Assembly: GCA_037783545.1 (NCBI GenBank)
Contig: JBBELK010000691.1
Coordinates: forward strand, 15,001 to 79,000
Direction of reading: 5' to 3'
From: Henricia sp. BOLD:AAB3569
Taxonomy: Eukaryota; Echinodermata; Asteroidea; Spinulosida; Echinasteridae
DNA: 64,000 bases
Positions 9,684 to 19,204 of the stretch are shown here, one piece after another. The notes under the pieces are model-generated. The model was given only the letters and a program-made list of their open reading frames with translations, was not told the origin of the DNA and did not search any database. Within the stretch, counting starts at the first letter, position 1, and every line of letters begins with the position of its first letter. The translations under genes were made by a program, and so were the position numbers.

Positions 9684-9827
9684 CTGCCTGACTAATGAAA
9701 AAAGGCAGCGTGCACGGAATCCTGACTGCAATCTGCTAGTCTCCATCGGGCGAGGGTGTAGTCATAAAGTACCAGCGAGACAGACTCCACAAACTTGATA
9801 ATTTGCACCTCACCATCCAATAACAAT
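9684..9827 (-). other. Exon-like cassette 7 (long type)
   Basis: It is 144 nt long, with both minus-strand splice motifs present. Like cassette 2 it has CGA in place of the common TGA, and the frame stays open to a TAG close to the donor. Cassettes 2 and 7 are also the two followed by SINE insertions, so they are probably recent copies of one unit. Confidence 0.45.
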
Positions 9828-9892
9828 CTACAGAAAAAGAAGACAAACAGAACCTAAGTCAGTCATTTCGACAAGAAAATCAAGTGGACAGT

Positions 9893-10082
9893 AATATTTA
9901 TTTGTTTATTCACCACATCCAACAGCGGAGGGACCGCCAATTACAGGAATGGGAGCAAGTGTGGTCGAGTGCCTTGCTCAAGGGCACAGGTGCCACAACC
10001 CGTCACGGCCCGGAATCGAACCCACATTCTAGTACTAGCACAGGAACTTAAGTTCGACGCACTAGACCGCTCGGTCATAACA
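9893..10082 (-). mobile_element. tRNA-derived SINE, copy 2
   Basis: This is nearly identical to 7727-7920, with the same insertion point relative to cassette and MITE. It therefore arose by duplication of the unit and not by independent retroposition. A and B boxes are preserved on the minus strand (one change, GACCGAGCGG). Confidence 0.85.
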
Positions 10083-10083
10083 T

Positions 10084-10243
10084 ACCGAGCAACAAAAGAA
10101 ATATGATTGAAAAATGCGGTCAATCTGAAAGTGAGTATTTTCAGCTTTATACAGTCATGCAAAATCTCGATGTTAACTTAATTACAAAAGACATTTTCTA
10201 GTTTGGATTTAACTGAAAAATTGCGTTAATTTAGTTGCTCGGT
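10084..10243. mobile_element. MITE-like element, copy 4
   Basis: ACCGAGCAAC / GTTGCTCGGT termini are intact with TAT flanks. It is about 10 bp shorter than copy 1 because CACACAGAAG is missing from the interior. Confidence 0.8.
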
Positions 10244-10330
10244 ATAGTTCATGCAAAACAAAAACAAGCAAAAAAACAAAAACAAAAACAAAAATAATTA
10301 CATGACTAAATTACAAGGACAAATACTGAC

Positions 10331-10468
10331 CTGCCTGACTACCGAAGACAGGCATAGTGCACGGAATCCGGAATGCTCTGCTAGTGTCCATCAGGCGATG
10401 ATGTAGTGTACCAGCGAGACAGACTTCACAAACTTGATAATTGGCACCTCACCATCCAATGACAATAT
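10331..10468 (-). other. Exon-like cassette 8 (hybrid)
   Basis: The donor half matches the short-type cassettes (GAATGCTCTGCTAG on the plus strand). The acceptor half is long-type with an intact TTTCTGTAG. An internal 8-base loss (TCATAAAG) shifts the frame. The hybrid structure suggests unequal exchange between cassette types. Confidence 0.45.
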
Positions 10469-11639
10469 CTACAGAAAAAGAAAACAAACAAAAACTAAGT
10501 CAGTCATTTCGACCAGCCCAAAGTTGGAATACTCTAAGTCTCAATATTTTGTTTTAATTCTGTTGAATAGTTTAACTATATATATTCAACTTTTCATTGA
10601 GATGCAAGTGTGTAGACCTATTCTTTTGTATTGATGTGCAGATTTTCAAATCGCTTTAAATTCATATCCCATTTATGGCACTACCGAGTGTATGGTTGTA
10701 GAGGTAAATAAATTTTAAGCACACCCAGATTCACAAACAAAAGCCAAAGGCACAAAATATTAATGAGGGCAGTGTACAAAACTTTGCATGATAGACGAGG
10801 CAACATTCAAACAAAAATAACATAAAACCCAAACACAGTGATTAAATTTTACCCGCATCCAATCATGGCCATTACCAAACAGTTTAATGGATTGATTTTA
10901 CACAAGAATGAAAGGATTATACTACTGTATGTGCACAAAGAAGCTACCTTTTCGCATTTTAAACTCTTTACAGAAGGTGCCGGGCACCATTTGTAGCTAG
11001 TCATAAAAGAAACCCATAGTTGAAAATCCAAAATAAAATTATATTTTAACAAACACCTGTTGCCCACTAATCCTAAACAATTTTGGAATTATTTGTATGG
11101 CATACAGAAACTGAAATTACAACGGATCTTGTCCAAGCTGAATCCATTACATTTTTTGTCTGAAAATTCTCTGCTACCATATTTTAGCAGTTTGAAATCG
11201 TTTCAACTGGATGAATCATTTAAACTCAGTAATTTGGTAGAGAATTGTGTCTACACAAGAAACAGAAGACTCAAAGGGATACAACTGTTGCAATGATGCC
11301 CTGTAGTTTGGGCACTGCCATGTTGTCTGAACACTGAGCAAACAATGTTTGTGCAAGCAACTTTGGTATGTTTATTAACAATCGTTATGCAAACGGATAC
11401 ATGTGTTTACAATACTGTGAGGCAAACGGGTTACATGCACCTTCAAAAATGAATTACCACAAACTACCATCTTTTTGTTTAATGTACATGTTTAAAGCCC
11501 CAATAACATCATTTGAAATTATCCAGAAATTTCACTTCAAGAGTTGACAACAAAAAGCTGAAAGTGTTGACTGCAATACATATGCCTGCAATGGTAACAT
11601 TGAAAAATTACACCTCTGTGGAAGAAATTAACAATTGAA

Positions 11640-11775
11640 GGTGGAGTTTTAAACAAGTCTTCTACAGAACTTTAACATTCCTTCATACACAAAAACCATA
11701 CATGGATTTTTGCACGTTTTATGTAGGCCTATATTACTGCATCTACGTGGCTGAAATTTCTACAAGGAAGTTTTT
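11640..11775. repeat. Diverged interspersed segment, copy 1
   Basis: It shares an ordered set of words with 13535-13650: GGTGGAGTTTTAAACAAGTC corresponds to GGTGGTTTTCTAAAAAGTC, and GTGGCTGAAATTTCTACA to GTGGCTGAAATGTCTACA. The similarity is patchy, so an old repeat is only probable. Confidence 0.35.
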
Positions 11776-13534
11776 CTCTATATTTAGAAGCCTTTAATTT
11801 TTTTTAAACTACAGGAGATTACGAGAGTTTCTAAACTCCATGCAAGCACAATCTCAAAACTAATGTGTCCAACATGTTTCTAAAGTCCTGAAAAAATAGT
11901 ATTAGCCACTGGGAGAATTGCACCAATAGTCAATCAAATAAAGACCTTTCCTCTGGATCGCAGGTTAATGAAAAAGTATGGTCTAAATACATGCACGTAC
12001 ATGCACGTGTGATACTGTTGGACACCATTATGCAGTGAGTTGAATACAATTTTGTAATAATTACTCCACCTGTGAAATTGCATGTTTATTTATTGTCGTG
12101 AATAGTGTATTCATTTCATCACTTTCAGCAATGAAAAACCAAACCATAAAATTATTACATTATTTTTTATAATTTTTGACTTTGAAGAAGACTCTGCAAA
12201 GGTCGGCACACAAGGCCACTAATTTGACGTACAGTGTCATCTATTTTTATCAAATTATTTATTGGAAAGAATTTTCAAGTCGGACGTCACGTAAGCCCTC
12301 GTGAACTAAGCCTATGGTGGGAAGTCGGAAATATTCTCGGTTTTTCCGAGTAAATTCTTCATATTTTTTCCCCTCCAAATTTTGGTTTCTTCATTAGATT
12401 TGCACTTATTGATGTATAATAAATCATTTTAAGACAAAATTAGTGAGGTCCGAGTACTAAATTATTACCTATTTAACAAAAGACGCCAAAGTAATAAAAA
12501 TAGAAACGTGCTAAAATGGTTAAATCCAAGAGGAAAGGATACTGGTACCATTTCTACCCAATGCAAGCTATTAGAAACAGACTTGATCTGAAATTAGGCA
12601 GATTTCAGCTTTTTCTGAATTGATCTCGCGTATTTAAACAGAGTTTACATGCATGTGCACCAAACCTAAAACCCGGACATTTTATAACGGTATTGTGGAT
12701 GGATTACACCCACCCATATTTTTATCAACCTTTTTCCACTTTCAAAGAAATTGCCTTAGTTATTTGGGGAAAATTGAAAACTAGCAAATTTAAGAATATA
12801 TAACTTGAGAAAATCTCTTTAAAATGAAGGTTTAAGAACGATTCTAAAAAAGGAGGGAATCATGAGCAATTTTAAGATATCAAGTTCTCAGAAAATTACT
12901 CAAACAATAGGTCAAGTATTAAGTTGTTCGTGGCTTCAAACCTTGTGTGCAAAACATATCAGACAGGCTCAAACATTTCAAAGTGTTTCCTCACAAAATC
13001 TCAAATTTTTCCCACTGGAAATGTTGGGTTTTTCAATCAAATCTGCACATTCCAATGCTAAACGAGTTATTTTAAAGAAAATAAAATCTACTCAACTTCT
13101 CAACTCTTACCAAAAGTAGATCTTGTGATTGAATGGATCATTTGATATTTAGAAAGTGGCCAAAATAATTACCATTTGCATCAAATTCGGTGCATTAGGA
13201 TTTAGTTTGTTATGTACTGTATACAATTCCTCCATGGTACATTTCAAGTTAAACCGACTTACACTACACACTATTAAATTAAAGTTATAAGAGATTTTAA
13301 TAATTTGTTGCAAACATTTATGAAGTGATTAATGCATTATGCCTGTTCGTGTATTTCTAAAATGTATTTATATTCATGCCATGTAAAATAATGTGAAATT
13401 AAAGGTAGAATGCATCATTTGTAGTGACGCCAATTAATTTTTCTCATGAATTGACAAGAAGAATCTTACTAACAAGAATAACATTAGTACCAAAACCACA
13501 TTTCTGTCCAAAATGGTATTTTGTTTGAAAAATT

Positions 13535-13650
13535 AACCAAAGGTGGTTTTCTAAAAAGTCTTTTGAATGAACTTTTCAAGTTTTTTTGAGATGCTGCCTC
13601 TGTGTGGCTGAAATGTCTACACAGCAGACTTTTTATTAACATGGGGGGTT
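13535..13650. repeat. Diverged interspersed segment, copy 2
   Basis: This is the partner of 11640-11775. GTGGCTGAAATGTCTACA is the best-matching word. No terminal structure is visible. Confidence 0.35.
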
Positions 13651-14264
13651 TTAATCGCAAGTGGAAATAATGCCATTTGTAACAGCTTACCAATCAGCTT
13701 ACCAATCATGTACTCTACATTTATACAGTTGGATTCAATAACAAAACAAAATGTTTTTACCTGTGTTAGACGGCAACTTGTATTCCAAGCAGTAGCTCGT
13801 GCATTCTTGTTTACCACAAGAGTAGGCATACCCCCTGTAGGTAGAGCATAAAATACAAGTTATCAATGTGGAAAATAATGTTTGTAGCATTTATAGCTTT
13901 GAGGTAATGCACCTATATCACTTTGTTCCCCACCATAGCTACCCTATGCATCCAAGAGGGCCGGGACCAAAGCATAGATGTTTTACTCTGGTGTTCTGAA
14001 TTTTAAAATCAAAGTCGAGTGAAAACATTCATGCCCCATAGACTTTATGCACAGATCCTTGGGTAATAAGGAATACATTGTAAATTACATACATGAACAC
14101 CATTTATTTTTATGACTTGCCTTAGTGCCAAGTTGTAATTAAAAGCTGTAATTAATCTGTGAATATCACCTGGATGATCATGTACAAAACTTCTTCCTTT
14201 GTTTTTCCGTCATTTAAAGAAAAGAGTGATGTCCAAATTGTGACAAATAAGTGGCATACGAGTA

Positions 14265-14383
14265 TAGAATTTAAACCGCGGCGCTGCATGAACCTACCGT
14301 TCATGTAGGTACTTCTTCTACCTCCATGAACCCATGAAGCTAGTCGCGCGGCCGCAACCACGGTACGGCCGCGGCTTGTGGAC
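14265..14383. promoter_or_regulatory. CpG-rich patch, possible promoter or first-exon region
   Basis: GC and CpG density rises sharply against the AT-rich surroundings (CCGCGGCGC, CGCGCGGCCGC, GTACGGCCGCGGC). It lies next to two candidate start codons on opposite strands. No TATA box is visible, and no transcript evidence can be drawn from sequence alone. Confidence 0.3.
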
Positions 14384-14385
14384 AT
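14322..14385 (-). CDS. Candidate minus-strand first exon with a transit-peptide-like N-terminus
   Basis: On the minus strand an ATG in a strong context (CCACCATGT) starts MSTSRGRTVVAAARLASWVH. This is rich in Arg, Ser and Ala and free of acidic residues, like a mitochondrial targeting peptide. A weak donor (GGAG/GTAGAA) ends the exon at 14322. An alternative, AACG/GTAGGT, would end it at 14298. Without splicing the frame runs to 14152 (77 codons) and becomes unlike a protein. The GC-rich patch coincides with this exon. It overlaps the plus-strand candidate at the ATG itself, so at most one is likely to be real. Function is unknown. Confidence 0.25.
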
Positions 14386-14495
14386 GGTGGAAACTCGGCT
14401 AAATTACCGTAACAAAGTAGCGACATTGCAGGAGCTTGAAGTTAAAACTCGTACGTTAAGACACATTGTAAAAAAAAACGGTCAAGTTTGTCAAG
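14384..14495 (+). CDS. Candidate first coding exon, function unknown
   Basis: The frame opens with MVETRLNYRNKV, continues QELEVKTRTLRHIVKKNGQV, and reaches a good donor, CAAG/GTATGTAT, after 37 codons plus one base. The start context is favourable (G at -3, G at +4). The ORF continues past the donor to a TGA at codon 62, but the donor makes an exon more likely. The peptide is basic and could form a helix. It matches no family I can name, and I cannot identify a second exon in the next kilobases. A competing minus-strand reading overlaps the same ATG (14322-14385). Either may be spurious. Confidence 0.3.
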
Positions 14496-14589
14496 GTATG
14501 TATAGATCTAGAGACGGTATACATTGTACGGCTGTAACACAACAACGGCTAATTACCTGGTTGCAATGACGCGTGGTGTTTTGCCGAGG

Positions 14590-14769
14590 TCAAGAACAAC
14601 TCCATCCTGCACACATCGCGCGGACAAGTGAGGCAGCACCGGAGAAAATATCATGACGAACTACTCCCGTCTGCGTACCTGTCCCAACTGACACAAAGTT
14701 CTCTCCCCCCGTACGCAAATGGCCATGATGCTCCATGGTGCCCCAAACCTCAGTGATTGAACAATACAT
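14590..14769 (-). other. Unrecognised 59-codon minus-strand ORF
   Basis: The frame contains MEHHGHLRTGGENFVSVGTG, then VVRHDIFSGAASLV, and ends AGWSCS. Composition is balanced and unlike the AT-rich flanks, and GACAG/GTACGC inside it could be a donor. I cannot assign it. It may be a fragment of an interspersed repeat that gives similar open frames elsewhere, or an exon. Confidence 0.25.
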
Positions 14770-15389
14770 GAAAGAAAAAAATCAAGTATGCCATGTAACT
14801 CCAAGCCAGCTGTCCAAAAGGTTGCATGGTCTTCCAAGTTGACAAAAGAGTCAAGCCAAAGCGCCGCATCTTGCCAGAGAGCACTATTTAAATAATAATA
14901 CAGAAAATAACTGTGTTACTCTTTTTTCAAAATCGGTAAAACTTCTCTCTACTTGAACAATTACAAACAAAAAACGGCATGATTTAAATCAGTGCATTTG
15001 ACGCGCAGCAGTAAATCCAAATGTGACCAAATCTGAATGTGCGTGTTCGGTCACATTTCAGCCTCACATTTTTGTTTCAAAATGTAAAGATTGTGCGCGT
15101 TTATCACGGGAAACACGTTTAGTTGCATGCACTCATAAAAGTGGAAAAAGTCAATCCACGTGTTCTTCTGTCACCATATGCAGCACGGTATGTGGCAGAG
15201 GGTATACCATTGTTACCCCGTTGAGTCTAAATCATCCAAGGAATTTCCAAGGAATTCCTTTCAGTTTTTAGGTTGGGTTGGTGCGTTAACAAAAGGGGAG
15301 AGTGCAGATCATATGGCAATGATGCACATGTACGTACGGTATGTGTATCACAACAGACCACGTGGATGGACTTTTCCCACCAGCGAAAC
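14770..15389. other. Unassigned stretch
   Basis: This is mixed sequence with short overlapping frames in several phases and no codon-level or splice support. A CATGTACGTACGGTATGTG segment near 15326 is simple in composition. I see no repeat with another copy in the window. Confidence 0.5.
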
Positions 15390-15970
15390 CGCCCCCCAGT
15401 CACAATTAGCTTGCGGTGGGTTTGCGACGGATTTTTCGGCATTTTCGGCCGGCGCCCACGGGACTCCTTGCGGCTGCCGGGTCATTTTTCGGCATCGGGC
15501 GGGCATCGAGTTACTTTTAATTCGGTTTGTAAACCTGGTGCGGCGTTTCCCATCGCAAACTAATCGCCACTAAATCGGTCGATGCCTGGCCGATGTCCGG
15601 CAGGGGGGCATCGCACACATCGGGCGGGCGCCGGGCCAAATTTTGGACAACCCAGACAATCCATATATCGGCCAGGCGCCGCCCAGACGCCGCTCAGACG
15701 CCGGCCCGCCCGGCGTCCGGCCGACTTGGCGGTTCCCGGCCGGAAATCGGCCAGGGTTTTGCAGGGACACAGGCAGGACATCGGCAGGACATCGGACGAG
15801 TGCCTGCCGGACACCGGCCGATAAACGGGCCAAGAATTCGACCCCATTCCGTCATGGCAGCGTGGGAGCACTTTTAATTGTGACTGTGACCGCCCTATCG
15901 CGCGATCTTTCGCCGACCTCTACACGCCGGCCGATGCCTAGAAATCGCACACGCCGCTTTAATTGTGACT
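15390..15970. repeat. GC-rich block with degenerate CGGCC / CATCGG / GACGCC repeats
   Basis: Short words recur in shuffled order: CATCGGGCGGGC at about 15494 and 15619, CCAGACGCCGC then CTCAGACGCCG near 15680, and GGCAGGACATC twice at about 15770. Five or more overlapping frames of 80-121 codons run through it on both strands. This is expected from GC-rich sequence with few stop codons, so I call no gene. Confidence 0.6.
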
Positions 15971-16336
15971 TAAGCTTTATACAGGTGTCTCGATCAGAGC
16001 TTTTCTAATTCTGGCTGCGCGATTAAAAGGTCAGGCACGTCGCGGTTCAGCCGGCGCAGCTATAGCGCGCTCCGCGTTGCGATAAACCACGCACAAGCGA
16101 ACAATAATTAGCTGCAGGCAAAGCAATATATTATAACGAAGTGCAGATTTGATAGAGAAAAACACATTTCTGAGTGGAAAAAAAAATTAGAATTTCCAGT
16201 TTGGTATGTTTTGTGCATAAAGTCTGAAGCCGATCATGTACCAACTATTCCTGAAAGGTTCACCTTGGCACGTCAAAAATAGGCCTTGTTCAGACACAGT
16301 CTAACTGTTAAGAAAACGGTCAAAAAAGGGTGTACG
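15971..16336. other. Unassigned stretch
   Basis: The first part (16010-16090) is GC-rich with CGCG and GCGC words. The rest is ordinary AT-rich sequence. No gene or repeat is supported. Confidence 0.5.
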
Positions 16337-16512
16337 GTCATTTCGCCCTGAACCACTTCGCCCTGAACCACGGCATGTGCACGAAGTTGTTTTGGAATGT
16401 TTGGGGTGAAATGGCCTTTGGGCGAGGTAGTGTTTGGACGAAGTGGTTTTGGGGGTAAATGGCACTTGGGCGAAGTGGTCCAGCCGGGTGAAATGGTTTT
16501 GGGGCGAATTGA
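16337..16512. repeat. GGGCGAARTGG minisatellite with an internal orientation switch
   Basis: Two units in one orientation (CATTTCGCCCTGAACCA, CACTTCGCCCTGAACCA) are followed from about 16408 by units in the opposite orientation (GGGCGAAGTGGT, GGGTGAAATGG, GGGGCGAATTG). The 95-codon minus-strand and 83-codon plus-strand frames here are repeat artefacts. Confidence 0.75.
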
Positions 16513-16768
16513 TTTTATGCTCGCGAGACGAAATATAATTGTTTTGTTTATATTTCTCAAAGACTATAGCACCTCAGACAAAACCATTTCAGGGAAGCTT
16601 TCTACCGTCGTAGTGTTTATATTGTGTAAGTTATGTGTAAATCTGTGAACATTTCTGATTTTTCGAGATACCAATCATGTATACTGCCTTTAACTATTAA
16701 TTGTACAATTTTATGCATCGGGGAACGAATTGATGGTTAAAAGGTTTACAAGGTTTATCTCTAAACAC
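16513..16768. other. Unassigned AT-rich spacer
   Basis: No ORF, repeat or RNA feature is supported here. Confidence 0.5.
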
Positions 16769-16930
16769 ATCTTGGAACCTTGGTTCGAACCTTGGTTCCA
16801 ACTTGGAACCTTGGTTCCAACTTGGAACCTTGGTTCCAAGTTGGAACCTTGGTTGGAACCAAGGTTCCAAGTTGGAACTGAGGTTGGAACCAAGGTTCCA
16901 AGTTGGAACTAAGGTTGGAATCAAGGTTCT
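16769..16930. repeat. Palindromic GGAACCTTGGTTCC minisatellite
   Basis: Units of about 19-22 bp (TTGGAACCTTGGTTCCAAC) fill 16773-16850. From about 16850 the array continues as the reverse complement (GGAACCAAGGTTCCAAGTT). The two halves can therefore fold into one long hairpin. Frames of 60-82 codons on both strands are by-products. Confidence 0.9.
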
Positions 16931-16960
16931 TCTCATACTTCTCATACTTCTTCTTCACCC

Positions 16961-17245
16961 AGGTAGCAAGACAACGTTGGTCCAACGTTGATCCATCGTT
17001 GTCAAATCCTAATCACAACGTTGGATCAACGTTGTCTGGCAACGTTGGACCAACGTTATTTTGCACGTTGAGACAACGTTGCAGCATCGTTGGATCCAAC
17101 GTTGCTCCAACGTTGGATTCACGTTAATCCCACGACATCCAACGAAACTGGATGCAAATCCAACAAACATCCAACGTTGCTCCAACGTAATATACGAGCA
17201 TCCAACGAATTTCCAACGCATTTCCAACAAGGTTCCAACTGCCAT
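16961..17245. repeat. Left subterminal array of AACGTTGG words
   Basis: Repeated GTTGGACCAACGTT and GTTGCTCCAACGTTGG units decay inward to CATCCAACGAA and TTTCCAACGC. The 133-codon plus-strand frame starting in it is not a supported gene. Confidence 0.88.
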
Positions 17246-18068
17246 ATACATTAATTACCACCAGAAGAAACAGACGAATTCTAGTAAACCTCAATTTATT
17301 TTAAAAAAAATACATGTACATTGGTCAGAAAATTATGCAAGTTTTTTTTTCTTTCCATTAGCTGAAATATTTACTAAAAGGAATATAATTTTAAAAAGTA
17401 CACGCCTACATGTGTATCTACTCAGTTTATCTGCTTGCTTGAAAGGAACGTCCATAAAATAGTTATCCGGTGGATTCAAACCGCGTTAATAAGATGAATC
17501 TAGATTTTTACAAATGAGATAAACTTGTATTCTCAAGAAAAAAAAGACCAAAAATTGTCGGATTAGCAGAATGTTGTATTAATATTGCTCTTATTATTGA
17601 GGTTCAATTCAATTGCATAACTACAACCATGCACTGTAAACTTGTTGCACAATTAAAACAAAGAGGAAATTGCCTTACGTCAGGGCATGGAGGGAGAAAC
17701 AAACATGGTCGGGGTTAAAAATGTTTTCAATGTAAAAGAAAAATCAAACTAAAGTTCTGTACATCAAATTGATGGATGATTGAAGAGTTTATCCAAGGTC
17801 TACTCGAACGTCGATTTTTCATCCGTCATATGTCCATTGTACGCACAACTGTAACAGCACTATTAAAATATATACAGCACAAGGTGTTTTCCGAAGAGGC
17901 TCGTGTGATGTTTTATAGCGCATTTTTCACGATGCGTCACTTTGCATACGGCAGAAATCCGTTGTGAAACTGACCATATTAGTGTACCCAGTGCGCGCGC
18001 GGTGACGTCACGGATTTCCAAGTCCCTGCTGACCCTCTTGTGCCGGCACATGCAGGCTACGACTCTCC

Positions 18069-18131
18069 TGTAGATCCTGAAGTAGTACTTGTAGATCCAG
18101 TAGTAGTACCCGTCTGTAGATCCTGAAGATT
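18069..18131. repeat. Three imperfect TGTAGATCCTGAAG units
   Basis: CTGTAGATCCTGAAGTAGTA, TTGTAGATCCAGTAGTAGTA and CTGTAGATCCTGAAG follow one another. Confidence 0.7.
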
Positions 18132-18294
18132 TACACATTGACTTTCTTGCTGTTCCTCGGCCATCTATAGGTCGAATATGTTGCGCAGATGATTAGCTGC
18201 AGCTTCTTGAGTCGAACTGATTCTGGTGAAAAACACAAGAACAAAAGTGTAAGATCAATTATAAGACTCTTTGCAAAAATTTTCGAACGCAAGA

Positions 18295-18375
18295 CGGTCG
18301 AGTTGGACAACGGTAGAGTTGGTACAACGGTCGAGTTTGTCCGAGTCAAGTTGGCAAACAGTCGAGTTGACCTGC
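18295..18375. repeat. Degenerate ACGGTCGAGTTG tandem repeat
   Basis: Units GACGGTCGAGTTGG, ACGGTAGAGTTGG, ACGGTCGAGTTTG and CAGTCGAGTTGACC are spaced about 15-20 bp apart. A further unit, AACGGTCGAGTTGACC, is at about 18547. Confidence 0.7.
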
Positions 18376-18832
18376 ACCCGTTACAGTACGATGTCAATCG
18401 TTTGTCATGTTTGTGATCAAAAAAAATGCTTTAAAAATCCACTTGTCTTCTGAGATAAAACCCTAAAAGCATACAATCATGATCAAATGTACAAAAGGTT
18501 TCGCGTTCTATACACAAATGAAATAGAACTACAAGCCACGTGCTGGTAAACGGTCGAGTTGACCTAACTCCTTAAGTGATACATGTATGTTAAACAGGGT
18601 GTCAGATTTGGCGTAAAATACTGACCTTAAAATTTCAAATTTCAAAACAACTGAACAAATTCATGACATGATACATACCCACAATTGTACTGAAGAACTG
18701 ATGCAACATGCAAATATAATGCAAGGTTAGTTAGGACAGCCAGATCACACTTTATCAGTCGATTTTCGTGGGAGAATAAAAGCTGCCACACAGGAAATTG
18801 GAAGAAATGCCACATGTGCATCCAAGCCAAAC

Positions 18833-18893
18833 TGGTTCCCATTGCTGCACAAGTATGCACAGTACAAGTGTGCAGCAATGGATGCGGGAACCA
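18833..18893. repeat. Long hairpin, 19 paired bases with one bulge
   Basis: TGGTTCCC plus ATTGCTGCACA (18833-18851) pairs with TGTGCAGCAAT (18869-18879) and GGGAACCA (18886-18893). There is a 17-base loop and a 6-base bulge on the right arm. It may be a small-RNA-like fold or a decayed palindrome. No evidence of transcription is available. Confidence 0.85.
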
Positions 18894-19204
18894 GGGAAAT
18901 ATAGAGCATGCAACTGGTTACCCAGTCCCTTACACTTTGTTGGCTCAACACATATTTTAGTTTTTAGTTCTGATAGTTAATGTTCTTTTTCATATATATA
19001 TATCTTTTGTAGTTACTTAAATTTCTATAGCATAAACAGTTTTGTATTTTAAGCTGGCTCTCATACCCCATGATCGCAGAGGTTAATAAACCATTTAAAC
19101 CAACATTCAAAAGTGAATTTTCAGAGTAAATAAAACTGCAGTGTTTTTTTTCATTTTGTTGTTTACTTATATATTATATCAGCTCCCAAAATAGTTTTTA
19201 TTCA

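Larger units (their letters stand above)
6660..10470 (-). repeat. Tandem array of eight exon-like cassettes
   Basis: The same body of about 140-146 nt recurs at 6662, 7514, 8178, 8472, 8920, 9218, 9684 and 10331. It contains, on the plus strand, GGCGATGATGTAGTCATAAA, CGAGACAGACTCCACAAACT and TAATTGGCACCTC. Read on the minus strand, seven copies end in CAG/GTCAGTA donors and six start after a T-rich tract plus TGTAG (CGTAG in one). Long-type (7514, 8472, 9218, 9684) and short-type (8178, 8920, 10331) cassettes partly alternate. MITE and SINE copies lie in the intron-like spacers. The array looks like a tandemly duplicated piece of a minus-strand transcript. Confidence 0.8.
10472..14260. other. 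Low-information non-coding DNA
   Basis: This is AT-rich sequence with only short unsupported frames (78 codons at 11060 and 85 codons at 12862 on the plus strand). No splice-bounded exon, tRNA or clear transposon end was found. A diverged repeated segment is listed separately. Confidence 0.6.
17246..19204. other. Interior of the inverted-repeat element, no gene
   Basis: The longest frames are about 60-91 codons and overlap on both strands. Local structures are a TGTAGATCCTGAAGTAGTAC-type repeat (18069-18131), an ACGGTCGAGTTG repeat (18295-18375, with an outlier at 18547) and a hairpin (18833-18893). Everything else appears to be unique non-coding sequence. Confidence 0.6.

Noticed and set aside
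11060-11296. 78-codon frame with NPKQFWNYLYG, reminiscent of the linker before some LINE reverse transcriptases
   Set aside because: Only one short word is suggestive. No RT motif follows, and the frame ends in AT-rich sequence.
12862-13119. 85-codon frame preceded by AGGAGGGAATC, like a bacterial ribosome binding site
   Set aside because: The window is eukaryotic, the upstream purine run is chance, and the peptide has no recognisable features or splice context.
15560-16008. Cluster of 80-121-codon frames on both strands
   Set aside because: They overlap in five or more phases in a GC-rich block with few stop trinucleotides. There is no start context, splice site or domain support.
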